The position numbers and the translations under genes were made by a program. 64,000 nucleotides of DNA, taken from assembly GCA_916610825.1 (NCBI GenBank), contig OU744452.1, positions 7,100,021 to 7,164,020 of the forward strand, written 5' to 3'. The notes beneath the pieces were generated by a model. That model saw only the letters and a program-made list of their open reading frames with translations, was not told where the DNA came from and made no database searches. Source of the stretch: Haliclystus octoradiatus. Taxonomy: Eukaryota > Cnidaria > Staurozoa > Stauromedusae > Haliclystidae. Shown piece after piece: positions 51,384-63,850 of this stretch; the first letter of the stretch is position 1; each line of letters opens with the position of its first letter.

Positions 51384-52198
51384 ACTCATCCAAACTGTAT
51401 TAACTATTTAAAAATGTTTTTAAATTATGTTTTTGTGCTTTTAAATTCAAAGTAAAATTTTTGTACGCTGAAAATATTATAATTATTATTATTTATCACA
51501 AATCATACGCTCAATTCAATTTAACTTTGTTAAATTTGATATACCTGAAATTTACTTTATTAAATGTTGATCAACGATAATAACAAGACACCGCTATTTT
51601 TATTCTCGAAACTGTAGTAACATACTGTGTCTTATTCGTATAGCAAGTCAACAAAATGAAATTTTAATTTTTATCGATGCCTATAATTCCTTCGTTAATT
51701 ATGGAAGCAAAATCTGAAAATAAATGGCTGCCTGCTCAAAACCAAATGATTCATATTTTTATATTAAATAATAAATTATAGAAATACTTTTGTGCAATGC
51801 CTTGATTGATTCTAAACTCTATAATTTTAAACTGTAGACAGATAATCTATTCGAACTTTGAATATTTTTCGAATTGATCGAACGCCAACGTCATTTTGAA
51901 AATTCTTGCAAGTTAATTTGTTTTTATGCCCCGCGATAGATTATTCATTTCAAAACAGATTGTTTGCTCAGTGTTCTCACAAGTTATATATCAAAATAGC
52001 CTTTTTAAGAGTGAAATGTTTTGTATCTCGATTTTGGTAAAAGTAATGAACGGCATTTGGTTTCATTAATAAATTAAATTAAGACCTAAAGTCTCTTTAA
52101 TTTCATAGCGTTTGTGCCGCGCTATATGTATTGCTGACATCAACACTACATGAAATAGGTCTACGTTTCTTTGATTTCAAAACATATTTTGTCTGGCC

Positions 52199-52200
52199 TA
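52199..52200. repeat. TA target duplication, left of the DNA transposon
   Basis: Unit sequence GGCCTAGTTATA is split as GGCC-TA | element | TA-GTTATA (right copy at 55552-55553). Confidence 0.85.
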
Positions 52201-55200
52201 CACTCTTAAAACTAAAGGTGTAAAAGCGCACTTTTTGGGGTGTAAATGCAAAAACGAAGGGGTGTGAATGCCATTCGCACGCTTTCTGTTGCATTTACCC
52301 GCTTTTTCTGTAAATTTTACCTTCGATCATGCATTTTACACAGCTTTCACACTATTGACCTCGTTTGGAGATTAGGCGCGGCTTGCAAAATCGTTACAGA
52401 ATTTTGAAAATGGCGAAGACGAATTATGAACTTTTCAATATATCAAACAAGTAATTATAATTTGAATCGTTTAAGACGTTGTTGTATATCCTATCTTATT
52501 ACAATGGTTTTGAAAGTTCTGGTTTCATGTGCAGTGCTATTTATGGTTTATTGACATGGTTTATGTTGAAACGTATTTGCCTGAAACGGAAAGAATAAAG
52601 GAACACAAATTCCAACGAAGCTTCAAGCCTGGCCTAAACATTTCAACATTTAATAGGCTACACACAGCGATTACAAGCTGATTTTGAAAATGAGAAATGC
52701 AATTTGTATGATATTACTTGCTGCATGACCCACTTGCAACAATTCTAGAGTGGCTACTAGTCTAACCTGGACTACAGAACAGGAAGCTATGCTTACAGGC
52801 CGAAAGTGAATTTGTCTCTCGCTTTTACATTTTATTTGTATGGAATTTTAAAGGTAAGCAACTTTCTTTCAGACCTGGAGAGAAGCTTGTTAATCACATC
52901 ATATACTAATTACTTGCTAACTGTTTTTATTTGTACACAGTTAGAATGCTCTGACTTGGCATCGTGGTAGCTAAAACAGAGATCAGATATATGGCTAATT
53001 GGATGCCGGACTACGACTGAGACTAGATTATGTAGGCTTTCAGACCAGAAAGTGATCGACAGAATTGAAAGGCAAGCATATATATATATATATTTTACTT
53101 GAATTTGAATGATTGATTGGTATTTTACAATATTATATATTAATTCATCTCAATGTTTTGATTCCCAGGCCCAATCAAAGAAAGTTATATCATAACATCC
53201 ATTATAGTACACCATGTGCCACAAACTCATGGGGTATCAGTAAGTGTGAACTTTCTTACCCTATCATATGTAAATCAGAAATGGAATGCATTGAAGGATA
53301 CCATGATGAAATTATGCTTGGCAGTTACTTTAATTTATTGATCAAATGACATAAGATTATATATACTCAATACTAGATTACTATAACTCATAAGTACTTG
53401 CTTCATAGACTTTATAAACTTCACTGTAATAGTAGGCTACTTGTAGATTCAATTATTCTCTCATATCATTCAAGGGCCTATGGGACAGCTAAAATATATT
53501 GGACGGCTTTAATAGCTATAGCTATACAGATCAGAATAATATTTATGAAATATTATAGTATTGTCATTTATAGAATTGAAACAAAGATGGTGCAAAAGCC
53601 ATTTGCCTCATTGTTTTTTCAATTGTATATTATGCTCTGTTTTAACAAACATTGAGCACTCCCACATACACATGTTTACCTCATATTACATTACAGTAAT
53701 GCAATTTATTATTATTTTTTTGATTTTTGGGAAACTTACTATATTGTATTGTTATTACTATCATTATCACATCTATATAGTCAATTATGGCTTTTTCATC
53801 AATATTCAAAATATTAGTAACATTGAAATTAAATCGAAATGATATACAAAGGCATGATAATATATCTATGAAAATAATCTGGATCTCCAAATATTATTCA
53901 TGGCTGCTTAATTCATCTATACCACTGTAATGTATAATTCTTAACATCAATCAGCTGAGTTAGACCTATATTTTCATGTTGTATTTTTTCATTTACAGCT
54001 TGCGGTATCTTCATTGATCATATTTTTCCAATTTATCCGCATGAAAAACTACATAGCCACTAGCAAGCCAGATCAAATAAAATCAGATTATACTATTACT
54101 TGGATGTCAGGTGAACACGATTACCAATATCGTAAATTATCTGTAAGTAGCCTACCTTTTGATATCCTCATATACGGTCAAACCTGCTTTTAATCCTTGA
54201 ATGACTAAAACAGTTTATTCTTCTGAGTCTAAACCAGTTTTTTCTTTCAAATGAACCCTAATGAATCTAATTGCTGGTTGTTATATACAGGTTTCACTTC
54301 ATAAACACTTTAGCTGACTACTTTGTCAGCAGTGCTTAATTTTTCAAAATAGCATGGCATTATAGAATATGGCCTTGGTTCCTAATTATTTACCACTGAA
54401 TTTTATCTTAATTACATTGTACATTATTAAAATTACATATAGAGTAGTAATAACACCTACAATGCTCCAACCTATTCATTTGCCATCTATGATATATGTA
54501 TCAAATTTAGTTTAGAGATTGATATAAATACAGAATGTTCATGTTCCAAATTTCCAACCCTATATTTTACCATTTTATGTAAATTTCACTATTACAATTT
54601 CCCATTCCTAAATCCATGTGTAGTTGAAGTTTCATGCTTCTATGTCAACTATGTCTATAAGAGTGTGTTGACAGTGACCAACATTTGCTACTAATTCTAT
54701 CCATCTGTGTCATTAAAACTGAGTTGCTTGTGAATACACTTGTTTCACACGTTTGAAATTTTATTATAATTGTTTTTAATTTTCTTTTCATTTTTCATCT
54801 CCAGATTATTACATTTACTCAAACCACTGTACTGTACATCTACATGAGGAATCGTTTTTATCTAAGTGGGATCTTATATTTATGCTCTGGTCTATAGTTC
54901 AATTTCCATTTAATTTATTCTACACTTTGGAATTCAATGCAATTGTAAAAGTTTTTAAAAGAAATCAATAACAATCACAGGAACATTCGCTGGCCTGTTA
55001 ATTGATCAGTAATGCAATTATTCAAAATTGATACAGTACTAGCTGCTTACCTGAACAATAAAAATTATTACTGGTTGTAAAGAGAACTGCTAACTAAATT
55101 ATGTAATTCTGTAATGGGATGTATATTGTATATATCATAACATGTATGCTTACAATTTTCACTTGAACATATTATTATAATCGTAGTATACCATTTCTGC

Positions 55201-55551
55201 AAATTAAATGCTTCAATAAGAATATTGAATGTTAGCATTATCTGCTGCCATTTGCAATACTATGTACCGCATCAGCTTAAATATTACTACTTGTATCATG
55301 ATTTCAACTGCGAATACGAAAGCAATGCCAAACAAACATTTCCTGTAGAAGTACGGTCAATTTGAGAAATATTTAGGATTGCATTTTCAACTTCTAGGGT
55401 AGTGCATTTACACCCAGTAAGGGTGTACATTTACACCCCTAAGGTGTAAATGCAAAAATTAGGGGTAAATTTTTTGCATTTGCATTTACACCCCAAAAGT
55501 GTGAATTCACACCCCAAAAGTCATGCTTTTACACTTTAATTTTTAAGAGTG
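52201..55551. mobile_element. 3,351-bp DNA transposon with terminal inverted repeats, inserted in unit 12
   Basis: Both ends begin CACTCTTAAAA and match imperfectly over about 47 bp through GTGTAAAAGC and TTTTGGGGTGT. Subterminal copies of GGTGTAAATGCA occur near both ends (52240-52320; 55410-55500). The TA target duplication and CACTC terminus fit the IS630-Tc1-mariner group; ISL2EU-like elements also make TA duplications. No transposase frame with a DDE/DDD signature was seen. The interior is AT-rich with frames of 60-93 codons only (for example 53113-53349, 53398-53655, 53561-53842), which I do not regard as genes. It is probably non-autonomous or decayed. Confidence 0.85.
53072..53096. 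repeat. (TA)n microsatellite inside the transposon
   Basis: A short TA run following GGCAAGCA. Confidence 0.8.
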
Positions 55552-56694
55552 TAGTTATATTGGTAATTCAATGTAACTCAGTATTTCGTATTGTTTTAAT
55601 TATCATAAAACTGATTCAGTTTTAAGTTTCACTTGTTCAAACAATTTACACGCAGCTTTTAAATTCAAAGCAAAATATTTTTGTTCTGGGGATTTCAATT
55701 TGACTTCGATTTGGCTGCCCGCTAGATTATCGATCTATGAAATTTTTCAAAATCTCTGAATTTTTAATGCAAGGATATCAAATAAAATATCTGATGAAGT
55801 ATATTATTTTAAAACAACGTCATAGACCCATACTTTCCATACAACAAATTTGTTATTGTACACGGTTATCTCGACACAAATGTTTGCATAATTTCCCGAC
55901 AACGGATTATCCGTATTATATCGCCAGTAAGACGTACATAAGTCGCGGACAGACACAGAAATATCGAAATATCGAAATATCGAAATATCGAAATATAGAA
56001 ATACTAGCAATGAGTGTAGTCCATAATGGACCTTCTATGATTAAACTTTCAGATCACTTATAATTAAACAATTGACTAAGCTTTCTATCGCTGTATAATA
56101 CGGAGTATGAACTCTGGAGGAGAACATGAGACACAATACGCATTGAAACGATGTAGCATTAATCAATACATCTTAATCATTCCTTTAATAAAAATTTAAT
56201 TTATTTCACATCAATTGAGTCGATTGAAATGTATAATTTAACGTAGCTTTGTCTACATAGAAAAACTTTATTTTATGTTTTGAAAGGAAGCCAGAACACA
56301 TTAATTATTATAAATTACAAATACTCAGTCAAATTTCGAAATCTGAAACTATCCATAAAAAATCACTTCAAATCCGATCAGATCCGAAGACCTAAAATAT
56401 TAACCCGAATCTGACCCGACACGATCGGATCGCGTTCGGTTCGAATTCATAAATCTTTATTGCAATATATACAACACTAATGTGGTGTTCACAAAATAAC
56501 GCCGTCAAGGTGTGGCCGGTCAAACTCGTGGCATTGCATGCAATATATTCAGTATTGAATTAATTTAGCTTCGACAAGACACATGGTCCACTAATTTCTG
56601 TTATTAACATGATCAAACGATATCTTTTGTTAATTAACAATGATTTACTGCTTCATATTAAAAAAAAAAATCAGAAAAATCGTTGATAAAAACT

Positions 56695-56761
56695 GCCGAA
56701 TGGCGGATTTGAACTTACGACCCTAATATTGTAATACCAGAGCATTAACCAATGATCCAAC
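56695..56761 (-). ncRNA. tRNA-like element, unit 13
   Basis: Box B intact; box A altered (TGGATCATTGG). Confidence 0.4.
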
Positions 56762-57639
56762 CCCTTACTTACTGTTGTACGCGCCTTGACTGTACTAATC
56801 AACAAACCTATTGCTTCGACAACGTATTACTGAACAAGGCGACAGCGCGTGTATTGATTTCAAACTATATATATAATCTGATAATATTACGATATGATAG
56901 TATATGAGCCTATATATTTTTGATCTTTGCAATCTCAGCAAGTAGGCCTGTGATTTTCATGGCAGTCTATCAAAATACTAAGAGTTCGTTGAAAATAGAA
57001 TTTTAAAAGTAAACAAAAGATGTGAAATGTTGACCTCATAGTGCTTCTTGTTATCAAATTTTCCAGACTAATAACATCAACATTCTTTTAAAAGGAAATA
57101 AAATTCTATAATAAATCGCTATACTAATTCGATATTGATATTATGTTACATCTTGTTGTCAATATTTCTACGCGCTATTTATAATACATTACAGATGTCG
57201 AATGAAAGGAAAGACGATTATGAATAAATTAATTATTTTGATAGAAAAACGAAAACAACTCATTTTGCCAGATTCGTGATATGCATATTTATTCAGAATT
57301 TATTGAAACGGACGCGATGGTTTATAGAGTGGAAATGTTTAGCGCAGCTTCAAAGATATAAAATACCACAGCCGATGGTAATATTCAAATGCTCATGTAA
57401 TGATGTCTGACGAAAAGGATAATTTACTATGTAGAAAATGAATCTACTATACCATGCATTTGATCACGATATGAAATGATCATTTTTGTCAGAATTATTT
57501 CGAATAAAAGACAATCTTTATTTTATTCTTATCGGGCGTACATTCTCCTTCGATAAAATATGGTTGTTAACTTATTATTGATTGGTGTATTAACTCAGAG
57601 AACCCGCTATTATGTATTTAAATGTTGTTCGGAGATTAT

Positions 57640-57771
57640 GCCGCTCGTATAGTTTTTATTTGGATCTCATTTGGAAAATGGTAAGTTGCATTTTAATAAA
57701 TATTGTTTGCTATGATCGATTATTTCGTGCAACCTTTTCACTTTTTATTTTTGTAACACAAGGTTTGTTAC
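57640..57771 (+). ncRNA. Candidate SL/snRNA-like gene, unit 13
   Basis: Stem II has the TCGT wobble variant like unit 2, one T-to-C change after the donor (GTAAGTTGC), terminal hairpin intact. Confidence 0.43.
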
Positions 57772-59750
57772 ACTCATCCAAACAGTATTAACTATTTAAA
57801 AATGTTTTTGAATTAGGTTTTTGTGCTTTTAAATTCAAAGCAAAATGTTTGAACGCTGAAAATATTATAATTATTATTATTTATCACAAATCATACGCTC
57901 AATTCAATTTAACTTTGTTAAATTTGATATACCTGAAATTAACTTTATTAAATGTTGATCAAAGATAATAACAAGACATCACTATTTTTATTCTCGAAAC
58001 TGTAGTAAAATACTGTGTCTTATTCGTATAGCAAGTCAACAAAATGAAATTTTAATATTAATCGATGCCTATAATTCCTTCGTTAATTATGGAAGCAAAA
58101 TCTGAAAATAAAAGCCTTGCTGCTTAAAACCAAATGATTCGTTTTTTTATATTAAATAATAAATTATAAAAATACTTTTGTGCAATGCCTTGATTATTTC
58201 TAAACTCTATAATTTTAGACTGTAGACAGATAATCTCTTCGAACTTTGAATATTTTTCGAATTAGTCGAACGCCAACGTCAATTTGAAAATTCTTGCAAA
58301 TTAATTTGTTTTTAAGCCCCGCGATAGATTATTCATTTCAAAACAGATTGTTTGCTCAGTGTTCTCACAAATTATGTATCAAAATAGCCTTTTTAAAAGT
58401 GAAATGTTTTTTATATCTCGATTTTGAGAAAAGTAATGAACGGCATTTTGTTTCATTAATAAATTAAATTAAGACCTCAAGTCTCTTTAATTTCATAGCG
58501 TTTGTGCCGCGCTATATGTATTGCTGATATCAACACTACATGAAATTTGTCTACGTTTCTTTGATTTCAAAACATAATTTGTCTGGCCTAGTTATACTGG
58601 TAATTCAATGTAATTCAGTATTTCGTATTGTTTTAATTATCATAAAACTGATTCAGTTTCAAGTTTCACTTGTTCAAACAATTTACACGCAGCTTTTAAA
58701 TTCAAAGCAAAATATTTTTGTTCTGGAGATTTCAATTTGAAGTCGATTTGGCTGCCCGCTAGATTATCGACCTATGAAATTTTTCAAAATCTCTGAATTT
58801 TTTAATGCAATGATATCAAATAAAATATCAGATGAAGTATATTATTTTAAAACAACGCCATAGACCCATACTTCTCATACAACAAATTGTTACTGTACAC
58901 GGTTATCTCGACACAAATGTTTGCATAATTTCCCGACAACGGATTATCCGTATTATATCGCCAGTAAGACGTACATAAGTCGCGGACAGACACAGAAATA
59001 TCGAAATATCGAAATATAGAAATATTGTGATATATAAACAGACAGTATTATGTATATAAGTGATAGCAATGAGTGTAGTCCATAATGGACCTTCTATGAT
59101 AAAACTTTCAGATCACTTATAATTAAACAATTGTCTAAGCTGACTATCGCTGTATAATACGGAGTCTAAACTCTGGAGGAGAACATGAGACACAATACGC
59201 ATTGAAACGATGTAGCATTAATCGATACAACTTAATCATTCCTTTAATAAAAATTTAATTTATTTCACATCAATTGAGTCGATTGAAATGTATAATTTAA
59301 CGTAGCTATATCTGCATAGAAAAACTTTATTTTATGTGCTGAAAGGAGGCCAGAACACATTAATTATTATAAATTACAAATACTCAGTCAAATTTCGACA
59401 TCTGAAACTATCTATAAAAAATCACTTCAAATCCGATCCGATCCGAAGCCCTAAAATATTATCCCAAATCTGACCCGATACGATCGGATCGCGTTCGGTT
59501 CGGATTCATAGATCTTTATGCAATATATACAACACTAATGTGCTCTTCACAAAATAACGCCGTCAAAGTGTGGCCAGTGAAACTCGTGGCATTGAATGCG
59601 ATACATTCAATATTAAATTAATTTAGCTTCAACAAGACACATGGTCCACTGATTTCTGTTATTAACATGATCAAGCGATATCTTTGTTAATTAAAAATGA
59701 TTTACTGCTTCAAACTAAAAAAAATTAGAAAAATCGTTGATAAAAGGTTG

Positions 59751-59816
59751 CCGAATGGTGGTTTTGAACTGACGACCCTGAAATTATTATACCAGAGCAT
59801 TAACCAATTAGCCACT
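59751..59816 (-). ncRNA. tRNA-like element, unit 14
   Basis: Both boxes intact; same variant as unit 1. Confidence 0.48.
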
Positions 59817-60694
59817 GCGTTACTTACTGATATCAGCGCTTTGACTGATATTATTAACAAACCTACAGCTTCGACAACGTATTATTGAACAAGGCCGACC
59901 CACGCGCGTGTATTGAATTTCAAATTATATATATAATCTGAAAATATTATGATATGATACTATATGAGCCTATATATTTTTGATCTTTGCAATATCAGCA
60001 AGTACGCCTGTGATTTTCATGGCAGTCTATCAAAATACTAAGAGTTTGTTGAAAATAAAATTTTATAAGTAAAAAAAAGGTCTGAAAAATTGGTCTGATA
60101 GTGGTTCTTGTTTTCAAATTTTCCAGAATAATAGCATCAACATTCTTTTAAAAGGAAATAAAATTCTGTAATAAATCGCTATACTAATTCGATATTGATA
60201 TTATGTTACATCTTGTTGTCAATATTTCTACGTGCTATTTATAATACATTACAGATGTCGAATGAAAGAAAAGATGATTATGAATAAATTAATTATTTTG
60301 ATAGAAAAACGAAAACAACTCATTTTGCCAGATTCGTGATATGCATATTTATTCAGAATTTATTGAAACGGACGCGATGGTTTATAGAGTGGAAATGTTT
60401 AGCGCAGCTTCAAAGATATAAAATACCACAGCCGATGGTAATATTTAAATGCTCATGTTATGATGTCTGACGAAAAGGATAATTTACTATGTAGAAAATG
60501 AATCTACTTTACCATGCATTTGATCACGATATGAAATGATCATTTTTGTTTTCGAATAAAAGACAATCTTTTTTTTTTTATTCTTATCGGGCGTACATTC
60601 TCCTTCGATAAAATATGATTGTTAACTTATTATTGATTGGTGTATTAACTCAGAGAACCCGCTATTATGTATTTAAATGTTGTTCGGAGATTAT

Positions 60695-60826
60695 GCCGCT
60701 CGTATAGTTTTTATTTGGATCTCATTTGGAAAATGGTAAGTTGTATTTTAATAAATATTGTTTGCTATGATCGATTATTTCATGCAACCTTTTCACTTTT
60801 TATTTTTGTAACACAAGGTTTGTTAC
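60695..60826 (+). ncRNA. Candidate SL/snRNA-like gene, unit 14
   Basis: Same sequence as unit 1 by eye, at the opposite end of the array. Confidence 0.45.
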
Positions 60827-62186
60827 ACTCATCCAAACTGTAATAACTATTTAAAAATGTTTTTGAATTATGTTTTTGTGCTTTTAAATTCAAAGCAAAA
60901 TTTTTGAACGCTGAAAATATTATAATTATTATTATTTATCACAAATCATACGCTCAATTCAATTTAACTTTGTTAAATTTGATATACCTGAAATTAACTT
61001 TATTAAATGTTGATCAAAGATAATAACAATACATCGCTATTTTTATTCTCGAAGCTGTAGTAACATACTGTGTCTTATTCGTATAGCAAGTCAACAAAAT
61101 AAAATTTTAATTTTAATCGATGCCTATAATTCCTTCGTTAATTATGGAAGCAAAATCTGAAAATAAATGGCTGCCTGCTCAAAACCAAATGATTCATATT
61201 TTTATATTAAATAATAAATTATAGAAATACTTTTGTGCAATGCCTTGATTAATTCTAAACTCTATAATTTTATACTGTAGACAGATAATCTATTCGAACT
61301 TTGAATATTTTTCGAATTGATCGAACGCCAACGTCATTTTGAAAATTCTTGAAAGTTAATTTGTTTTTATGCCCCGCGATAGATTATTCATTTCAAAACA
61401 GATTGTTTGCTCAGTGTTCTCACAAATTATATATCAAAATAGCCTTTTTAAAAGTGAAATGTTTTGTATCTCGATTTTGGTAAAAGTAATGAACGGCATT
61501 TTGTTTCATTATTAATTAAATTAAGACCTAAAGTCTCTTTAATTTCATAGCGTTGTGCCGTGCTATATGTATTGCTGATATCAACACTACATGAAATAGT
61601 TCTACGTTTCTTTGATTTCAAAACATATTTTGTCTGGCCTAGTTATACTGGTAATTCAATGTAACTCAGTATTTCATATTGTTTTAATTATCATAAAACT
61701 AATTCAGTTTTAAGTTTCACTTGTTCAAAAAATTTACACGCAGCTTTTAAATTCAAAGCAAAATATTTTTGTTCTGGGGATTTCAATTTGAATTCGATTT
61801 GGCTGCCCGCTAGATTATCGACCTATGAAATTTTTCAAAATCTCTGAATTTTTTAATGCAAGGATATCAAATAAATTATCAGATGAAGTATATTATTTTA
61901 AAACAACGTCATAGACCCATACTTTTCATATAACAAATTTGTTACTGTACACGGTTATCTCGACACAAATGTTTGCATAATTTCCCGACAACGGATTATC
62001 CGTATTATATCGCCAGTAAGATGTACATAAGTCGCGGACAGACACAGAAATATCGAAATATCGAAATATCGAAATATCGAAATATAGAAATATAGAAATA
62101 TTGTGATATATAAACAGACAGTATTATTAATATAAGTAGATAGAAATATTGTTATAAATAAACAGACAGTATTATGTATATAAGTG

Positions 62187-62195
62187 ATAGAAGTA
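62187..62195. repeat. Right copy of the 9-bp direct repeat flanking the array
   Basis: ATAGAAGTA, identical to 16097-16105. Many internal unit junctions carry ATAGAAATA at the same place, so part of the match could be unit sequence. Confidence 0.65.
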
Positions 62196-62735
62196 TTGCA
62201 GGTATCGATTATTCTTGGCAGCCTGATAGGAATGATATTCATTAATCAAGAAAGATTGCATCTCGCAAAGATCTGTTGGAAAGATGCAAAGACAGAAGTG
62301 ACAAATGGTCATCAGAGGTTGAGGGTCGCGTGTTGCAGTGCATTGATCTCATAGCAGCGTATGCAATATATACAACGGATAGTGCAGTAGAAGATTTATG
62401 AGCAGTTATGGCATTTATAAATATTCTGAAATTTAGAGGTAGACCTGCATGATGATTCAAAGAAACTTCAAACTTTTAAATTGTTATGCTAATGGCTAGA
62501 ATATGGATGTGAATCAGAGTTGTACTCTTTAGAAAAACTTAGGGGATCAGCTTAGGGGATTTTCTGACGTTATGATAACCACTGGTCTAAAGAGAAATAG
62601 GATTGGTCACAGTTAATTCTGCAAGCTTCATGCAATCGCTCTATCATTGATCCAGCCATGTTTGGATTAGGGGTTGAGCTTGATCATGTATTCGGATCGA
62701 AATGGCTAATAAACGAACTCTCAAGAATATGAGAG
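62187..62735 (+). pseudogene. Right half of the interrupted zinc-finger-type coding region
   Basis: The frame RSIAGIDYSWQPDRNDIH continues the left-flank frame WRKDRFYRS across the array. After a stop come SRKIASRKDLLERCKDRSDKWSSEVEGRVLQCIDLIAAYAIY (62252-62375), then decayed sequence, then MFGLGVELDHVFGSKWLINELSRI (about 62658-62730). These blocks resemble a multi-copy family of uncharacterised proteins in invertebrates (C.DLVA.EA.YH and LHH.FGSR.LID-like blocks), recalled from memory and untested. Several stops show it is a pseudogene. A LINE abuts it at about 62740. Confidence 0.55.
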
Positions 62736-62741
62736 ATAGTT

Positions 62742-63850
62742 TGTACGAAGGGATAGTATTACTGGATTTTGCCAAACCTTTTGATAAAGTACACCATGAG
62801 TTACTTTGAACTAAATTAGAGTCATACGGAGTTCCAATTGAATGGTTTAAATCATATTTGTCTGGACGGTATCAACGAGTTTATTTTGATGGCGAATTAT
62901 CTGATTCAATGCCAATCGCAGCTGGTGTACCACAGGGGTCATTTCTTGGACCCTTATTATTTTGCTGTTTAATCAACGACCTACCTGATTGTCTACCACA
63001 CTCGTGTCATTGTCATATGTACGCAGATGACACTACTTTATATTTAGCTGATAAGTGTACATCTATTATAGAAGAAAAATTACAGAACTGTCTAGATGCT
63101 GCATCAATCTGGTGTCATGAAAATAGAATGCAGCTCAATGCCAATAAAACCAATGTTATGCTAGCAACTACCACTCATCGTAAGCAGCCAACTCCCATCT
63201 CATTAATAATCAAAGATCAAGGCATCAATCAATCAACAAGTATAAAACTATTAGGAATCAAATTAACATCGAGAATTAACAATGTTGAGCAATGCATAAA
63301 TAATCAATGCCACAAGTTATCTACTGCCCTGTTTTTTATACAAAATGCTAGTAAACATATAACACCTAATATAACAAAGATGTTATTGAAAAAATACTTT
63401 TGGCCACACATAATATACTGTTTGCCAGCATGGGGACCTCTAACTAATGACGCACAAAAACAACGAATAAATCGTTTAATGGCACGAGCAGGTCGATTAG
63501 TTTAAGGTAAAAATAGTATTATTAATTTTAATGACTTAGTTTTAAGTATGGGCTGGTTACCAATCCAACAACAAATAGATTTGGAACTTTGCTGCTTAAT
63601 TTATAAATGCCTGCAGAAAGAAACTGGAGAATATTTAAATACAAAAATATATCCAACTGAAAATTCTACCAGAGGAAAGAAGCAAAATCTGCTAACACTA
63701 CCACTACGCAAAACTAATTATGGACAAGCTGCATTTTCTTTTTATGGATCAAAGGTCTGGAACAATTTACCTAGTGATATTAGATCTATTAAAATCAGTA
63801 AGACTTCATTTTATAGCAACGTTAGAAACCATTTTATAAGCACCCTTTAA
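62742..63850 (+). mobile_element. LINE reverse transcriptase, 5' truncated, nearly open
   Basis: The frame starts near LYEGIVLLDFAKPFDKVHHELL (motif A; stop at about 62808), then SYGVPIEWFKSYLSGR, AAGVPQGSFLGPLLF (motif B, about 62920-62963), CHMYADDTTLYLAD (motif C with catalytic Asp pair, about 63015-63053), QLNANKTNVM and SIKLLGIKL, then the post-RT region. A single TAA at 63503-63505 separates it from an in-frame continuation to 63849 with MGWLPIQQQIDLELCCLIYK and AAFSFYGSKVWNNLPSDIRS, the typical C-terminus of CR1/Jockey-like LINEs. The endonuclease and the start are missing. This is the best preserved LINE in the window, probably a recent but dead copy. Confidence 0.88.

Larger units (their letters stand above)
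49633..56003 (+). repeat. Array unit 12, split by a DNA transposon
   Basis: Follows unit 10 closely to about 52,080, then is interrupted at 52,201-55,551 by a transposon; unit sequence resumes at 55,554 with no loss. Without the insert and one TA it is about 3.02 kb. Confidence 0.95.
56004..59062 (+). repeat. Array unit 13
   Basis: Closest to unit 2 (CTGATAATATTA, GCTTAAAACC, stem variant TCGT). Joins unit 14 as AAGTGA|TAGCAATG, without the C. Confidence 0.93.
16106..62186 (+). repeat. Tandem array of 14 head-to-tail units of about 3.05 kb
   Basis: Fourteen units begin at CTAGCAATGAGTGT-type sequence and end in a GAAATATC-type simple repeat with a variable copy number of a module of about 50 bp (GATATATAAACAGACAG core). 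Unit lengths are 3,011-3,123 bp; unit 12 is enlarged to 6,371 bp by a transposon. The array consists of whole units from edge to edge. Each contains a small-RNA-like gene on the plus strand (about 1,630 bp into the unit) and a tRNA-like element on the minus strand (about 670-740 bp into the unit). Frames of 60-119 codons recur but are broken in many copies, so no protein gene is claimed. Confidence 0.97.
59063..62186 (+). repeat. Array unit 14
   Basis: Right terminal unit, closest to unit 1. Its tail carries two copies of the module of about 50 bp and a longer GAAATAT simple repeat (62,047-62,100). Confidence 0.95.

Noticed and set aside
40484..52080. Pure assembly duplication of 6,080 bp
   Set aside because: Not excluded, but a few real differences between the copies and the transposon in only one of them argue for a true recent duplication.
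52201..55551. Protein genes in the transposon interior
   Set aside because: Only short AT-rich frames with no transposase signature; I could not build a convincing spliced model by eye.
16106..62186. rDNA or 5S rRNA array, or histone cluster
   Set aside because: No 5S-like internal control region, no rRNA-like conserved stretches and no histone frames were seen in the 3-kb unit.
16106..62186. CRISPR array
   Set aside because: The repeats are 3-kb units in a eukaryotic context, not short repeats with unique spacers.
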